Below are positions 16,892-25,200 of a stretch of 64,000 nt of DNA, piece by piece. The stretch's first letter is position 1. Each line of letters starts with the position of its first letter. The notes beneath the pieces were generated by a model. The model saw nothing but the letters and a program-made list of their open reading frames with translations. It did no database searches and was not told the DNA's origin. The stretch is taken from positions 1-64,000 of the forward strand of contig CAYFPJ010000005.1 of assembly GCA_964344965.1 (NCBI GenBank), read 5' to 3'. The DNA is from UM-FILTER-37-12 sp964344965 (GTDB lineage Bacteria; Patescibacteriota; Patescibacteriia; Magasanikbacterales; UBA922). Both the position numbers and the translations under genes were made by a program.

Positions 16892-17518
16892 TTATCCTGC
16901 TTTTTGTTCTGGCACTTCTCCATTTGAAGCTTTTTTTCTTCTGTTGGTCAAAGTTATCACGTTATCGGGTAATGGTTCTGTGTTTTCTAGATTTTTCATT
17001 TCTTCACGGACTATCTCTCTCACTTGAGACATGTGTAGATCTGCTGAGATTGCAAGTTCTAGCTTCTCTTTTTCTTCTGCTAGCATTTCAATTTCATCTT
17101 CTTCTTTTTCGAGCTTAGCCATTATTTTTTTGAGTGCGTCTTTTTTGGAATTTATAAAAACTTCTACACATATTTCACTCTCTGTTAATTTGTTGTTTGT
17201 AACGTATCTCTTTGCTAGCTCTGTGATTGTTTGTTTTAAAACAGAGAAATAAGTCTCTTTACTCACAAATTCAAAAGGCTTTTCTGATAAGTGTGCTGAT
17301 CCAGCTCGATGATTTTCATTATTGTTGTCTTCTTCTGACGGTAGATGTATTGCCTTTTCATCTGGAGGCATAGGTAGATCAAAAGTTATTAGATCTCCTT
17401 TGTTATCATCGTGTCTGCGCAAATCTTCTGTTCTTTTGGGTCCTGTCTTTACTTCTAGCCTTCTGTTGCCTTTACGGTCTACTGGTTTTATTTCTCTGGA
17501 TGAGTCTGGGTTTGTCAT
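16892..17518 (-). CDS. Hypothetical coiled-coil protein
   Basis: About 208 residues from ATG 17518; the open frame extends to a TTG at 17539. The N-terminal ~80 residues are polar and charged. Residues ~95-125 hold a helix with ETYFSVLKQTITELAKRY. An acidic coiled coil follows (KIMAKLEKEEDEIEMLAEEKE) and the end is basic. It lies between dfrA and thyA, 27 bp after thyA. I do not recognise it and see no enzymatic motif. Confidence 0.65.
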   Translation of the reverse strand: MTNPDSSREIKPVDRKGNRRLEVKTGPKRTEDLRRHDDNKGDLITFDLPMPPDEKAIHLPSEEDNNNENHRAGSAHLSEKPFEFVSKETYFSVLKQTITELAKRYVTNNKLTESEICVEVFINSKKDALKKIMAKLEKEEDEIEMLAEEKEKLELAISADLHMSQVREIVREEMKNLENTEPLPDNVITLTNRRKKASNGEVPEQKAG

Positions 17519-17544
17519 ATTTGTATAAATTTTATGCAAAGAGA

Positions 17545-18417
17545 CTAAACAGCAATCGGAAATTTGATTCGATCATAGCTTTCATATCCAACTTTCTTGG
17601 TATCTCCAGCTGTCCAGTCAAAGATAGAAGTGAAGTTTTCTGTTTCTATTTTACAAAGTGGATATTTGCCGGGGTCTCGAGTTAGTTGCTCTTTTGCCCC
17701 TTCCAGATGATTGGAATAAATATGTGTGTCACCAAGGAATCCAACCAACCTTCCTTCTTCTAGTCCTGACTCTTTTGCCAGCAAGTGAAGTAGGAGAGCA
17801 TAACTGGCGATATTGAAAGGTAGTCCAAGCATGACATCGATTGATCTTTGATTCCACATTAGGTTAAGTTTACCACCAGTGACTGTCACTTGAAAACAAT
17901 AGTGGCAAGGGGGCAGGGCCATAGTATCTAGCTGTTGAGGGTTCCAAGCATTGACGATCATTCGTCTACTGTTGGGGTCTTTTTTCAATAGATCTACTAG
18001 ATTTTGGAGTTGGTCTACACCCTGTCCGCTGTAGTCTGTATCCCAGTTGTGGTATGGTGCATTGTAATGGCGCCATTGGAATCCATAGACTGCTCCCAGG
18101 TCTCGTTCTGCAGCCATTTTTTGTTTGGTTGCTTCATCATGAGCATAGGGAACCTTTTTTGGATTGCACCATTCGTCCCAGATACGACATTTGCGCTCTT
18201 TGAGCCATTCTTTGTCTGTGATTCCTTTGATAAAGAATTCTAGTTCTGTGGCAATTACTTTGAAGGGCATTTTTTTGGTCGTGAGGAGTGGGAAACCATC
18301 ACTCATGTCGTGCTCAAACATCACTCCGGCGACAGAAAGAGTGCCGGTGCCGGTGCGATCGGTTTTCTCTTTACCGTTGTTTAGAATGTTTTGGACAATA
18401 TCTAGGTAACTTTTCAT
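17545..18417 (-). CDS. thyA: Thymidylate synthase (ThyA type)
   Basis: Methylates dUMP to dTMP with methylene-tetrahydrofolate. The catalytic Cys171 lies in ALPPCHYCFQ. The dUMP-phosphate Arg is in DRTGTG, with RRMIVNAWNP, QRSIDVMLGLPFNIA and GDTHIYSNH also present. Length 290 is normal. It works with dut (dUMP supply), the dCMP deaminase and dfrA, all in this cluster. Confidence 0.97.
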   Translation of the reverse strand: MKSYLDIVQNILNNGKEKTDRTGTGTLSVAGVMFEHDMSDGFPLLTTKKMPFKVIATELEFFIKGITDKEWLKERKCRIWDEWCNPKKVPYAHDEATKQKMAAERDLGAVYGFQWRHYNAPYHNWDTDYSGQGVDQLQNLVDLLKKDPNSRRMIVNAWNPQQLDTMALPPCHYCFQVTVTGGKLNLMWNQRSIDVMLGLPFNIASYALLLHLLAKESGLEEGRLVGFLGDTHIYSNHLEGAKEQLTRDPGKYPLCKIETENFTSIFDWTAGDTKKVGYESYDRIKFPIAV

Positions 18418-18440
18418 AAATTTCTTTACTAACTATAGAT

Positions 18441-18503
18441 ATAAGATTTAAGGGATAAGACTTAAGGATTTGATAATCTTATATCTTAAGTCTTATTTCT
18501 TAT
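18441..18503. repeat. Heptamer-periodic inverted repeat
   Basis: Left words ATAAGAT TTAAGGG ATAAGAC TTAAGGA; right words ATCTTAT ATCTTAA GTCTTAT TTCTTAT. ATAAGACTTAAG pairs perfectly with CTTAAGTCTTAT. It fills the thyA-dut gap. Confidence 0.8.
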
Positions 18504-18512
18504 GTCTAAATA

Positions 18513-18935
18513 TCAAAATTTTCCCGTACTGCCAAATCTACCATCTCCGCGAGCACTATCTGATAGTTCGTCAACTTCTGTTAGTTTTGGGATTTGGACT
18601 GGTAATATCAATATCTGAGCAATTTTTTGTCCCTTTTTTACTTCGAACGGTTTTTTCCCATGATTGAAAAGGTGAATCATATATGTGCCACGATACCCAG
18701 CATCAAAAACTCCACCCATAGTGTGTACACCTTGTTTTGCAACACTGCCCTTATCCATAACAATCGCCCCATACCCTTCTGCAAATTCCATAGCAATACC
18801 AATGTCGAAGAGATGGCTAGAGTTGGGCTCAAGTACGTAGTCTTCGCGAGAATAAAGATCCATCCCCACATCACCTGGGTGTGCGTATGATGGAATGATC
18901 GCGTCTGGTTGGAGTTTTTTTATTTTTATTTCCAT
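18513..18935 (-). CDS. dut: Deoxyuridine triphosphatase
   Basis: Hydrolyses dUTP to dUMP, the substrate of ThyA. Motif 1 HPGDVGMDLYS, motif 2 DKGSVAKQGVH, motif 3 GGVFDAGYRGTY, motif 4 KGQKIAQILILP and motif 5 RGDGRFGSTG are all present. A trimeric dUTPase of 140 residues. It lies directly upstream of thyA in the cluster. Confidence 0.96.
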   Translation of the reverse strand: MEIKIKKLQPDAIIPSYAHPGDVGMDLYSREDYVLEPNSSHLFDIGIAMEFAEGYGAIVMDKGSVAKQGVHTMGGVFDAGYRGTYMIHLFNHGKKPFEVKKGQKIAQILILPVQIPKLTEVDELSDSARGDGRFGSTGKF

Positions 18936-18960
18936 AATTTTAGTAGTTTTTTAGCCAATA

Positions 18961-19006
18961 GTTCATAGCCAATAGGCTTTTTTACAATATACTATTGGCT
19001 TTGAAC
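18961..19006. repeat. Heptamer-type inverted repeat at kinase 3' end
   Basis: GTTCATAGCCAATAG (18961-18975) pairs with CTATTGGCTTTGAAC (18992-19006) at 14 of 15 positions. The right arm encodes the last residues (FKANSIL) of the kinase gene. Confidence 0.8.
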
Positions 19007-19545
19007 TTTTCGACTACTTTATCTAGTTGTTCATACAGTTTTTTTAGGGTGCCGTTGTTATCTATTGTCTCCTGTGCTTCTTTCGCAATCTCTTCAATCT
19101 TCAATTCAGCTTCGTTGTGGTGTTCTTGCTTGAATTGCTCTAGGGTTTTGGTGCTGTCGTCAGCCTTTTCTCCTCTTTTGGTCATCCGTTCGAATCTTTT
19201 TTCAATATCTGCTGTGAGGTGTACGAGGACAAAGCCAGGAATGTTTTTCAAATGGACCACATCACCTGGGCGGCGGACTCCATCTATTGCTATTAGCTCT
19301 GCTGGATCATTTTCGGCGTCTCTGGCCATTACTTTGGCCAGGGTATCTTCGCCAAAGTTTTCTCGCAAAATTTGGGAAATGGTCTGATAATTTTTTCTAT
19401 TCAAATCGAGATATAGCCTCTCCAGTACATCTTTCAACATGGCTGAAAAACGGTACGTACTCGCACCGTGCTTTTCTTTCAAGTATTGTACTGCTGTCCC
19501 TTTGCCACTGGCCATTTGGCCGACAAACCCGAGGATTAGTTTCAT
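18982..19545 (-). CDS. P-loop nucleotide kinase-like protein
   Basis: 187 residues beginning KLILGFVGQMASGKGTAVQYL, a Walker A loop at 8-16. LIAIDGVRRPGDVVHLKN follows, with a helical lid RFERMTKRGEKADDS and an acidic helix. It looks like the AAA_18/dephospho-CoA-kinase-like group of (deoxy)nucleoside monophosphate kinases. Position between the dCMP deaminase and dut suggests a deoxynucleotide substrate, but this is inference. The last residues come from a heptamer repeat arm. Confidence 0.75.
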   Translation of the reverse strand: MKLILGFVGQMASGKGTAVQYLKEKHGASTYRFSAMLKDVLERLYLDLNRKNYQTISQILRENFGEDTLAKVMARDAENDPAELIAIDGVRRPGDVVHLKNIPGFVLVHLTADIEKRFERMTKRGEKADDSTKTLEQFKQEHHNEAELKIEEIAKEAQETIDNNGTLKKLYEQLDKVVEKFKANSIL

Positions 19546-19564
19546 AATTTAGAAAGGCTGAAAA

Positions 19565-19584
19565 CCTGCCTGCCGGCAGGCAGG
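19565..19584. repeat. CCTGCCTGCCGGCAGG palindrome
   Basis: A 20-bp perfect palindrome (CCTGCCTGCC and GGCAGGCAGG), intergenic between the kinase and dCMP deaminase genes. Related copies: 20650-20669, 30263-30282 and 33323-33338. The copies here and at 33323 share flanks (AGAAAGGCT...GGGGCT). Confidence 0.85.
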
Positions 19585-19608
19585 GGCTAAAAATGCCGAA
19601 AAGGTTTT

Positions 19609-20085
19609 TTATTCTCCAAGCTTTTTGTTACAAGAAAATTGTCTTAGTTTTACTCCAGCGGCAGTGAGCATTCTTTTGGATGCGATGAAAGCTGGCTGGT
19701 CGCTGTATTTGTCACTGTCGTAGATTACTTCTGTAATACCGTTTTGGATGATTGTCTTAGCACATTCATTGCAGGGGAAGAGGGTGCAATATATTTTGCA
19801 ATCTGCCGTTTTACTATTGGAATTGTAGATAGCATTTTCTTCGGCATGGCAGACGTAGGCGTACTTGGTGTCCTCGAGACTACCTTCTCTTTCCCACGGG
19901 AAGGTCTCGTTGTCTACTCCGCGTGGAAAACCATTGTAGCCAATACCGACAATAACGTGATTTGAAGTAGCAATCACTGCTCCGGCTTGGGTAGAAGGGT
20001 CTTTGGATCTTTCAGATATAGTATGGGCCATGCGCATTAGGCATTCGTCCCAGGAGATGTAGTTTTCGCGGGGTTTTGTGGTCAT
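19609..20085 (-). CDS. dCMP deaminase
   Basis: Deaminates dCMP to dUMP, feeding ThyA. The zinc-site CHAEENA (His80, Glu82) and PCNEC (Cys105, Cys108) are present. WDECLMRMAHTISERSKDPSTQ at the start is typical of the ComEB/Dcd group, quoted in part as SERSKDPSTQ. Length 158. It opens the dTMP cluster in transcription order; a terminator lies upstream at 20173-20199. Confidence 0.93.
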   Translation of the reverse strand: MTTKPRENYISWDECLMRMAHTISERSKDPSTQAGAVIATSNHVIVGIGYNGFPRGVDNETFPWEREGSLEDTKYAYVCHAEENAIYNSNSKTADCKIYCTLFPCNECAKTIIQNGITEVIYDSDKYSDQPAFIASKRMLTAAGVKLRQFSCNKKLGE

Positions 20086-20172
20086 TTGATACTAATTACA
20101 CGAATAAATTTGGATAACACGAATATCGTGCTTATTGCAGTGTAGCAAAAATTGGTAGGCCGGGCAAGTATC

Positions 20173-20199
20173 AAAAAAGATCGTCTTAGAGCGATCTTT
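20173..20199 (-). terminator. Terminator after 20219 gene
   Basis: On the minus strand AAAGATCGC/GCGATCTTT-type hairpin (loop TCTAAGA) followed by TTTTTT. Confidence 0.8.
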
Positions 20200-20218
20200 G
20201 GAGGTTGTGTTATTATAT

Positions 20219-20542
20219 TTATTGCAATTCAAACTGAACATGAGCAGCGAGTTTGTGGAGATGTTCCTCCAGACGGTCGTATTTTGATCTTGATTCAGTG
20301 AGCTCTGTATCTAGTTTTTGATGCAAACCGATAAAATAGTCAATATGACCTATAATTTCACTTTTGGTTTCTGTCAAACGTTCTTCAAGACGCTCATCTA
20401 CATATCTTTTTAATCTTTCTTCTGTAGTCGACAAATTATCCTTAGTTGCTAAATCAACTAGGTCATCTTTACTCGCCATATTATCCTTCAAGAAAGTCAC
20501 GATCTGGAGAATATCTTTGATTGTTTCATCATCTTGGTCCAT
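20219..20542 (-). CDS. Hypothetical coiled-coil protein
   Basis: 107 acidic residues, almost entirely helical: MDQDDETIKDILQIVTFLKDNMASKDDL, in parts, then LVDLATKDNLSTTEERLKRY and a second coiled coil. Similar small coiled-coil proteins are common in candidate-phyla genomes; function unknown. It is a single-gene unit with its own terminator. Confidence 0.6.
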   Translation of the reverse strand: MDQDDETIKDILQIVTFLKDNMASKDDLVDLATKDNLSTTEERLKRYVDERLEERLTETKSEIIGHIDYFIGLHQKLDTELTESRSKYDRLEEHLHKLAAHVQFELQ

Positions 20543-20584
20543 AATGTATTGAGTATATTTGTTTCATCCTAGTTTGTCAACCAA

Positions 20585-20606
20585 AATACCGGACATTGCC
20601 GGTATT
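20585..20606 (-). terminator. rplA terminator-like hairpin
   Basis: AATACCGG/CCGGTATT hairpin ~100 bp past the rplA stop, with a short T run on each side. The stretch between also holds a CCTGCCTGCCGGCAG-type palindrome (20650-20669). Confidence 0.55.
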
Positions 20607-20703
20607 AAAGTTTTTGTTTATTTTGTGATTTATTTCGTAGAGATAGATCCCTGCCTGCCGGCAGTCAGGCTTCGCTGCGCTCAGGATGGCTCAAACTTTA
20701 TAT

Positions 20704-21381
20704 TTAATCGAGAGCCACCTTCACACTCGGTCCCATTGAGCTGGTCAAGTAGAGTGATTTGATGTAGGTGCCTTTCATGGTTGCTGGCTTGGCTTTTTTG
20801 ATGGCTTCCATGAAGATTTCGAAGTTGTCTTTTAATTTTTGATCATCGAAACTTACTTTACCAATCACTTGGTGAACATTGGCCGTGTCGTCATTTTTGA
20901 AGGCGATTTTACCGGCTTTCAGTTCTGCGACCATTTTCTTGACATCTTTGTCTACTGTGCCTGTCTTTGGATTGGGCATGAGGCCTTTTGGTCCGAGGAC
21001 TTTGGCAGCTATTGCTAGCTTAGGCATCATTTCTGGTGTGGCGACAGCGACGTCGAAGTCTACTTTTCCGGTAGTTTTGATAGCTTTGATTTCTTCTTCA
21101 CCACATACTAGATCTGCACCAGCTTCCTTGGCAGTTTTTTCATCATTTGGTCCGACGAAAGCGGCAACTCTCTTTGTTTTACCAGTTCCATGAGGTAGGA
21201 CTACTGTGGATCTGATTTGTTGGTCACCTTTTTTGGGATCTACTCCGGTGCGGATGTGGACTTCGACACTAGCGTCGAATTTTACGTTACTAGTTTTTTT
21301 GACGAGCACTATTGCTTCGTCTAGAGTATAGACCTTTTCTTTATCGACCTGGGCCTGGAGGTCGGTCATTCTTTTTGACAT
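20704..21381 (-). CDS. rplA: 50S ribosomal protein L1
   Basis: Ribosomal stalk-base protein. The start MSKRMTDLQAQVDKEKVYTLDEAI is placed at ATG 21381, with upstream in-frame codons ignored. KFDASVEVHIRTGVDPKKGDQQIR, in parts, and the L1 signature LGPKGLMPNPKTGTV are clear. Length 225 is standard. It is unusual that rplA is not next to rplK, which lies 10 kb away with its own terminator. The upstream gap 21382-21500 is heptamer-periodic (GATACAA ... TTGTATT). Confidence 0.95.
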   Translation of the reverse strand: MSKRMTDLQAQVDKEKVYTLDEAIVLVKKTSNVKFDASVEVHIRTGVDPKKGDQQIRSTVVLPHGTGKTKRVAAFVGPNDEKTAKEAGADLVCGEEEIKAIKTTGKVDFDVAVATPEMMPKLAIAAKVLGPKGLMPNPKTGTVDKDVKKMVAELKAGKIAFKNDDTANVHQVIGKVSFDDQKLKDNFEIFMEAIKKAKPATMKGTYIKSLYLTSSMGPSVKVALD

Positions 21382-21592
21382 AGTTTTTACAAGATACAAT
21401 ATACATGGAATAAGATACAATTGTATTTTATTATGTGTATTTTGAATCCTATTTTTAGTGGTATTAATGCTAGGGTGACTAGCTCCCACGGTAAATTAGT
21501 GGTCTGATATTATCAGATTTGGAGATTTTTGTCAATCCTTTTTGTCAATCCTAGCTAGCTTTTTGAATTGTAGATACACTCTTAGAAGTAAC

Positions 21593-21862
21593 TTATAAAT
21601 AAGCATCTTTTCTGTGTTTGATTCGGAGAATAAGGAGAATAGTAATGTTGCCATGGTGATCAATATCAAATATGGCTCGGTAGTTACCAATTCTGAATCG
21701 GTAGGATCCAACTTGATGATTTTTTAGATTTGTGGCGTATTGGAGGGGATTATTTTGGGTAGCATAGTATTCAAGTTTATCAAGTATTCTATTTTGAGTA
21801 GATCTTTCTATTGATCGTAGGTCACGGATAGCACTTTTTGTAAGTTCAATAACATGTGTCAT
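21593..21862 (-). CDS. RelE/ParE-type toxin
   Basis: 89 residues with the compact RelE/ParE fold: HVIELTKSAIRDLRSI, then GSYRFRIGNYRAIFDID and a final hydrophobic strand ITILLILRIKHRKDAY. The arginine pattern in SYRFRIGNYR is typical. Its start overlaps the antitoxin stop by 4 bp. It is probably an mRNA interferase or gyrase inhibitor; sequence alone does not decide. Confidence 0.85.
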   Translation of the reverse strand: MTHVIELTKSAIRDLRSIERSTQNRILDKLEYYATQNNPLQYATNLKNHQVGSYRFRIGNYRAIFDIDHHGNITILLILRIKHRKDAYL

Positions 21863-22107
21863 AATCCAAGCTCTTTGCGCACTTCTTCTATACTATAAAC
21901 TCGCCCTTTTTTTACATCTTCTCTGGCTTCGGCAATATCTTCGATCAGTTTTTCCAGGGTTGAGTCTTGCTTGCCTAGGGGTTCAACCTTAAAAATAGGC
22001 TGATTGCGGTTGGTGACGATGTAGCGCCAGTTGTTTTTTTTGGCTTGCTTGTAGAGTTTGGCCATATTTTGGCGGAATTGTCTGATGCCGATTAGTTTGG
22101 TTTGCAT
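21859..22107 (-). CDS. Phd/YefM-like antitoxin
   Basis: 82 residues beginning MQTKLIGIRQFRQNMAKLY, the beta-alpha DNA-binding start of Phd/YefM antitoxins, then VTNRNQPIFKVEPL and an acidic C-terminal helix for toxin binding. It overlaps the toxin gene by 4 bp. An 11-bp inverted repeat upstream overlaps the -10, consistent with autorepression. Confidence 0.85.
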   Translation of the reverse strand: MQTKLIGIRQFRQNMAKLYKQAKKNNWRYIVTNRNQPIFKVEPLGKQDSTLEKLIEDIAEAREDVKKGRVYSIEEVRKELGL

Positions 22108-22122
22108 AGATTTTTGGATAAA

Positions 22123-22168
22123 AAATAATGTGTATCATTAGTGTACACATTATTGATGAGAATGTCAA
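22123..22168 (-). promoter_or_regulatory. Promoter and operator of Phd/ParE pair
   Basis: Minus-strand TTGACA (22163-22168), 17-bp spacer, TACACT (22140-22145). The inverted repeat AATAATGTGTA ... TACACATTATT (about 22124-22154) spans the -10. Confidence 0.8.
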
Positions 22169-22180
22169 GGATGAAGAATC

Positions 22181-22208
22181 AAAAAACCGCTTGGTGGAGC
22201 GGTTTTTG
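22181..22208 (-). terminator. Terminator of the giant gene
   Basis: Minus-strand AAACCGC and GCGGTTTTTT hairpin immediately after the stop of the 2000-residue gene. Confidence 0.85.
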
Positions 22209-22210
22209 TT

Positions 22211-25200
22211 TTATGTAGTTTGTTGTTCGGCAATAAGTCCACGTAATTTTGTCTCCCAATCATTATCTTCTATGCTAACTTGGATAAGACCAGTGCTTTT
22301 TTGTTTTCTACTTCGTTGTCCAATACCGACTATACAGACTTGTTGATTATATCCAGTTTCATCTAAAATTTGAATTATCCTCGATATTATTGCTGGCGCT
22401 TCTTTAATTGTTTTATCGCTAAATGGCACGTCTTTAAATAAGTAGGTCCTTAGTCTAGGATCCTGAGAACTCCAGCCTTTAATTATAGTGTCTCTTTGTT
22501 CAAAAATCATTTTTTTCAATTTGTCCTGCCAGCCATCCTGTTCAATATTTAGTTGGATTCTGCCATCTTCATTAAGTCTGTTTGAAGCATGACCATCTAC
22601 ACCGACGTCGCCCTGAAACTTAAGCTCATCTAAAATGATTGTAGCTTCGCGTACTCTCTCCATGATAACATCCTTTGGTAGAGTAAAGTTACCATTTGTA
22701 AAAGAGAAAAACCTAGCATCAGTCTCACCAGAATTCAGTGCAGATCTGATTTCTTGGACTCCTATTAACCTTTCTAGTTCTTTTTCCCAATTGTCTTTTT
22801 GGATATTGAGTTGAATATCTCCTTGGTGTATCATGTGATCATGATCTTTTCCTGCCAGGCCTACTTTTTCAGGGTAGCCAGATATCCTAAGCATTTCTTG
22901 TACTATAGGAAGACGATCCAATACTATTTTTCGTTCATCTTCGGCAAAAACGACCCCTTTATAAATAAATAGTCTTTCATCATCTCGAACAAGAGATTCA
23001 ATAGCTTGGAGCTGTTCTGCTGGATCTGTTGGTATTTCTATTGTGTCGCCGGCTTTGCCTTCTTTATCTTTTTCAGAATCGTCAGGAGTATAATCACCTT
23101 TCAACATTTGTAGTATTGTTTCTTCCCAATCGTCTGCTTCAATATTGAGAGTGATGGCGTCTCCTTCTTTTTTGTGTGTGGTGTCTCCTGCTACTAAGTC
23201 TATTAGACCTTCAAAGTTATTATTGTCCAGAATACCTTTCAATCTTTCTATTCTATCTATAATTTCTTTTATTTTTTCTCTGTCCAACTGCTGTTCTTCT
23301 AGAGAACTAGAGAGACGTCTGTCTTTGACAATAATTTCACTTAATCTTTTGGCAGGGTTGCTGAATACATCTCTGACCCTTCTCCATATTTCTTTTCTTT
23401 TTGTAGAAGTTCGTGTATCTGATGGAGGTGATTGGCCATCTTGGCTATCGGTAAGGTCTTGGGCCGGTTCGAGATCAGTAGCTCCAACATTATCATTACC
23501 AGTCTGCAACACAGGTCTCTCTCTAGGATCTCTTCCTTCATTTTCAGCTGCCATTCTTCTTTCTTCTTCGGCTACTTCTTCTGCTGTCCGACGATATGCT
23601 GCTTCCAGCTCGGAGTGAACACGCGCTCTGATTCCAGTGTAGTCTGGTCTTTGGGGAGGAGTTTCTGCCGGTGGTTCTATTGGTTCTGCCGGTGGTTCTG
23701 TCTGGTCTGGAGGAGGGGCTGTTTCTGTGGCATCTTGGTTTGTTTCATTTGCTACTGACGTGCTATCCACTGCATACATCTTATAGCTTTCAGCTTCTGG
23801 CGCTCCCTTTTCTGTTAGTTTTCGATAGATTAGAGTACCCCATTTTTGGAATACGTTATTCGACGGAGCAAGACCATGGAATGCTTTGATCAGATCTAAT
23901 GAATTTTTTCTATCTTCATCTCCTCCTCCTATTTTATTGCATAGATCTGTGAGATATCTTTCTACAACCTGCAAGGCTTCATCTCCACCTTCTATTGACA
24001 TGGCTTTTTTTATACTGTTAATTTTTTTCAAATCACCACTATCGTCCTGATCTGTCTGCTCTTTCATTTCTTGTGCCAAAAATAGGACGTATCGATCTGT
24101 GTCTTGTTGGGTATCATCTTTCCAATATTCTGGATCTACTAGTTTCATTTTTTCCAATTCAGATCTGACTTCTGCTTCCCAGGTGTCTGATGTGGCATTG
24201 ACGTGGAGGACGCATTGTCTTTCATCATTGAGACTGATGTAAGATTTCATTTCATCTCCCTTATCGTACAAGAGAACTTGATCCACCATTTTTTTTGTGT
24301 CATTGCCTACAATGACATCAGACAGTTTGGTTTGGAATTCTGGTTCATCTAAGGCTCCCAAGAATTTTTCGGAATGGTGAACTAGTTTGAAAAAGGGATA
24401 AGGAATTTTTTCTTCCAAACCTCGAATCACTTTGTTTTTTTTGAGACTTTTTATTTCTTTTTTGATTTTACTATCTTCTGCACCAAGGGCAGTGATTTTT
24501 TCTGCAACTCTGGCAAAAGTATCGTCTACTTTGTCACTAGGAACGAGCTCTAGTAATGCCTTTACTTGCTCTAGGTCAATATTTTTATCATCGTCAGGAC
24601 TATTCTCAAAATTAGCAATAGCTTTGGTTAGAGCGCCTTTATTTTCATCCATGATGGTAGCTAGCAGCTTTTCTCCCATTCCATCTTGTTCTGTCATTGC
24701 TCTTCTTAGTAAGTTTAGATCATACCATCGATAATCCTCATTCCACATTTTGTCTTTTACCTTTCCAACTATCTTTTCAAAATAGTCCTCGTCAGATTCA
24801 TCTTCGGCAAGTAGATATTGCTCTGGGATATCGACATTTTCAACGTCAGGTCTCTCTAGATAGGTCTCATACCATTCTGTATTTGTTGGAGCGGAAGGTT
24901 TGGCAACGAGCTCGATCAAGACTTCATGGCATTCTGTGTCTGATACGCCGTCAAGCTGTTCTATCTGCTTTAAAATATTTTCGATGTCTTGTTCACTAAT
25001 TAATTTAAAAATTTTCCTAGCAAGATCATCTCCTAATAACATAATGGCGATGCCAATTTTGCGCGTATCTGTTGATTCTGGTTTTGATGTGATCCATGCC
25101 ACGATGTCTTCAACTGTCTGTGCTTTGTTATTTATTAGTACTTGACTTAGTCGTCCGATTTCTTTTTTTCTTTGTTCTGGAGTGAGGGTTGCGGTTGGTT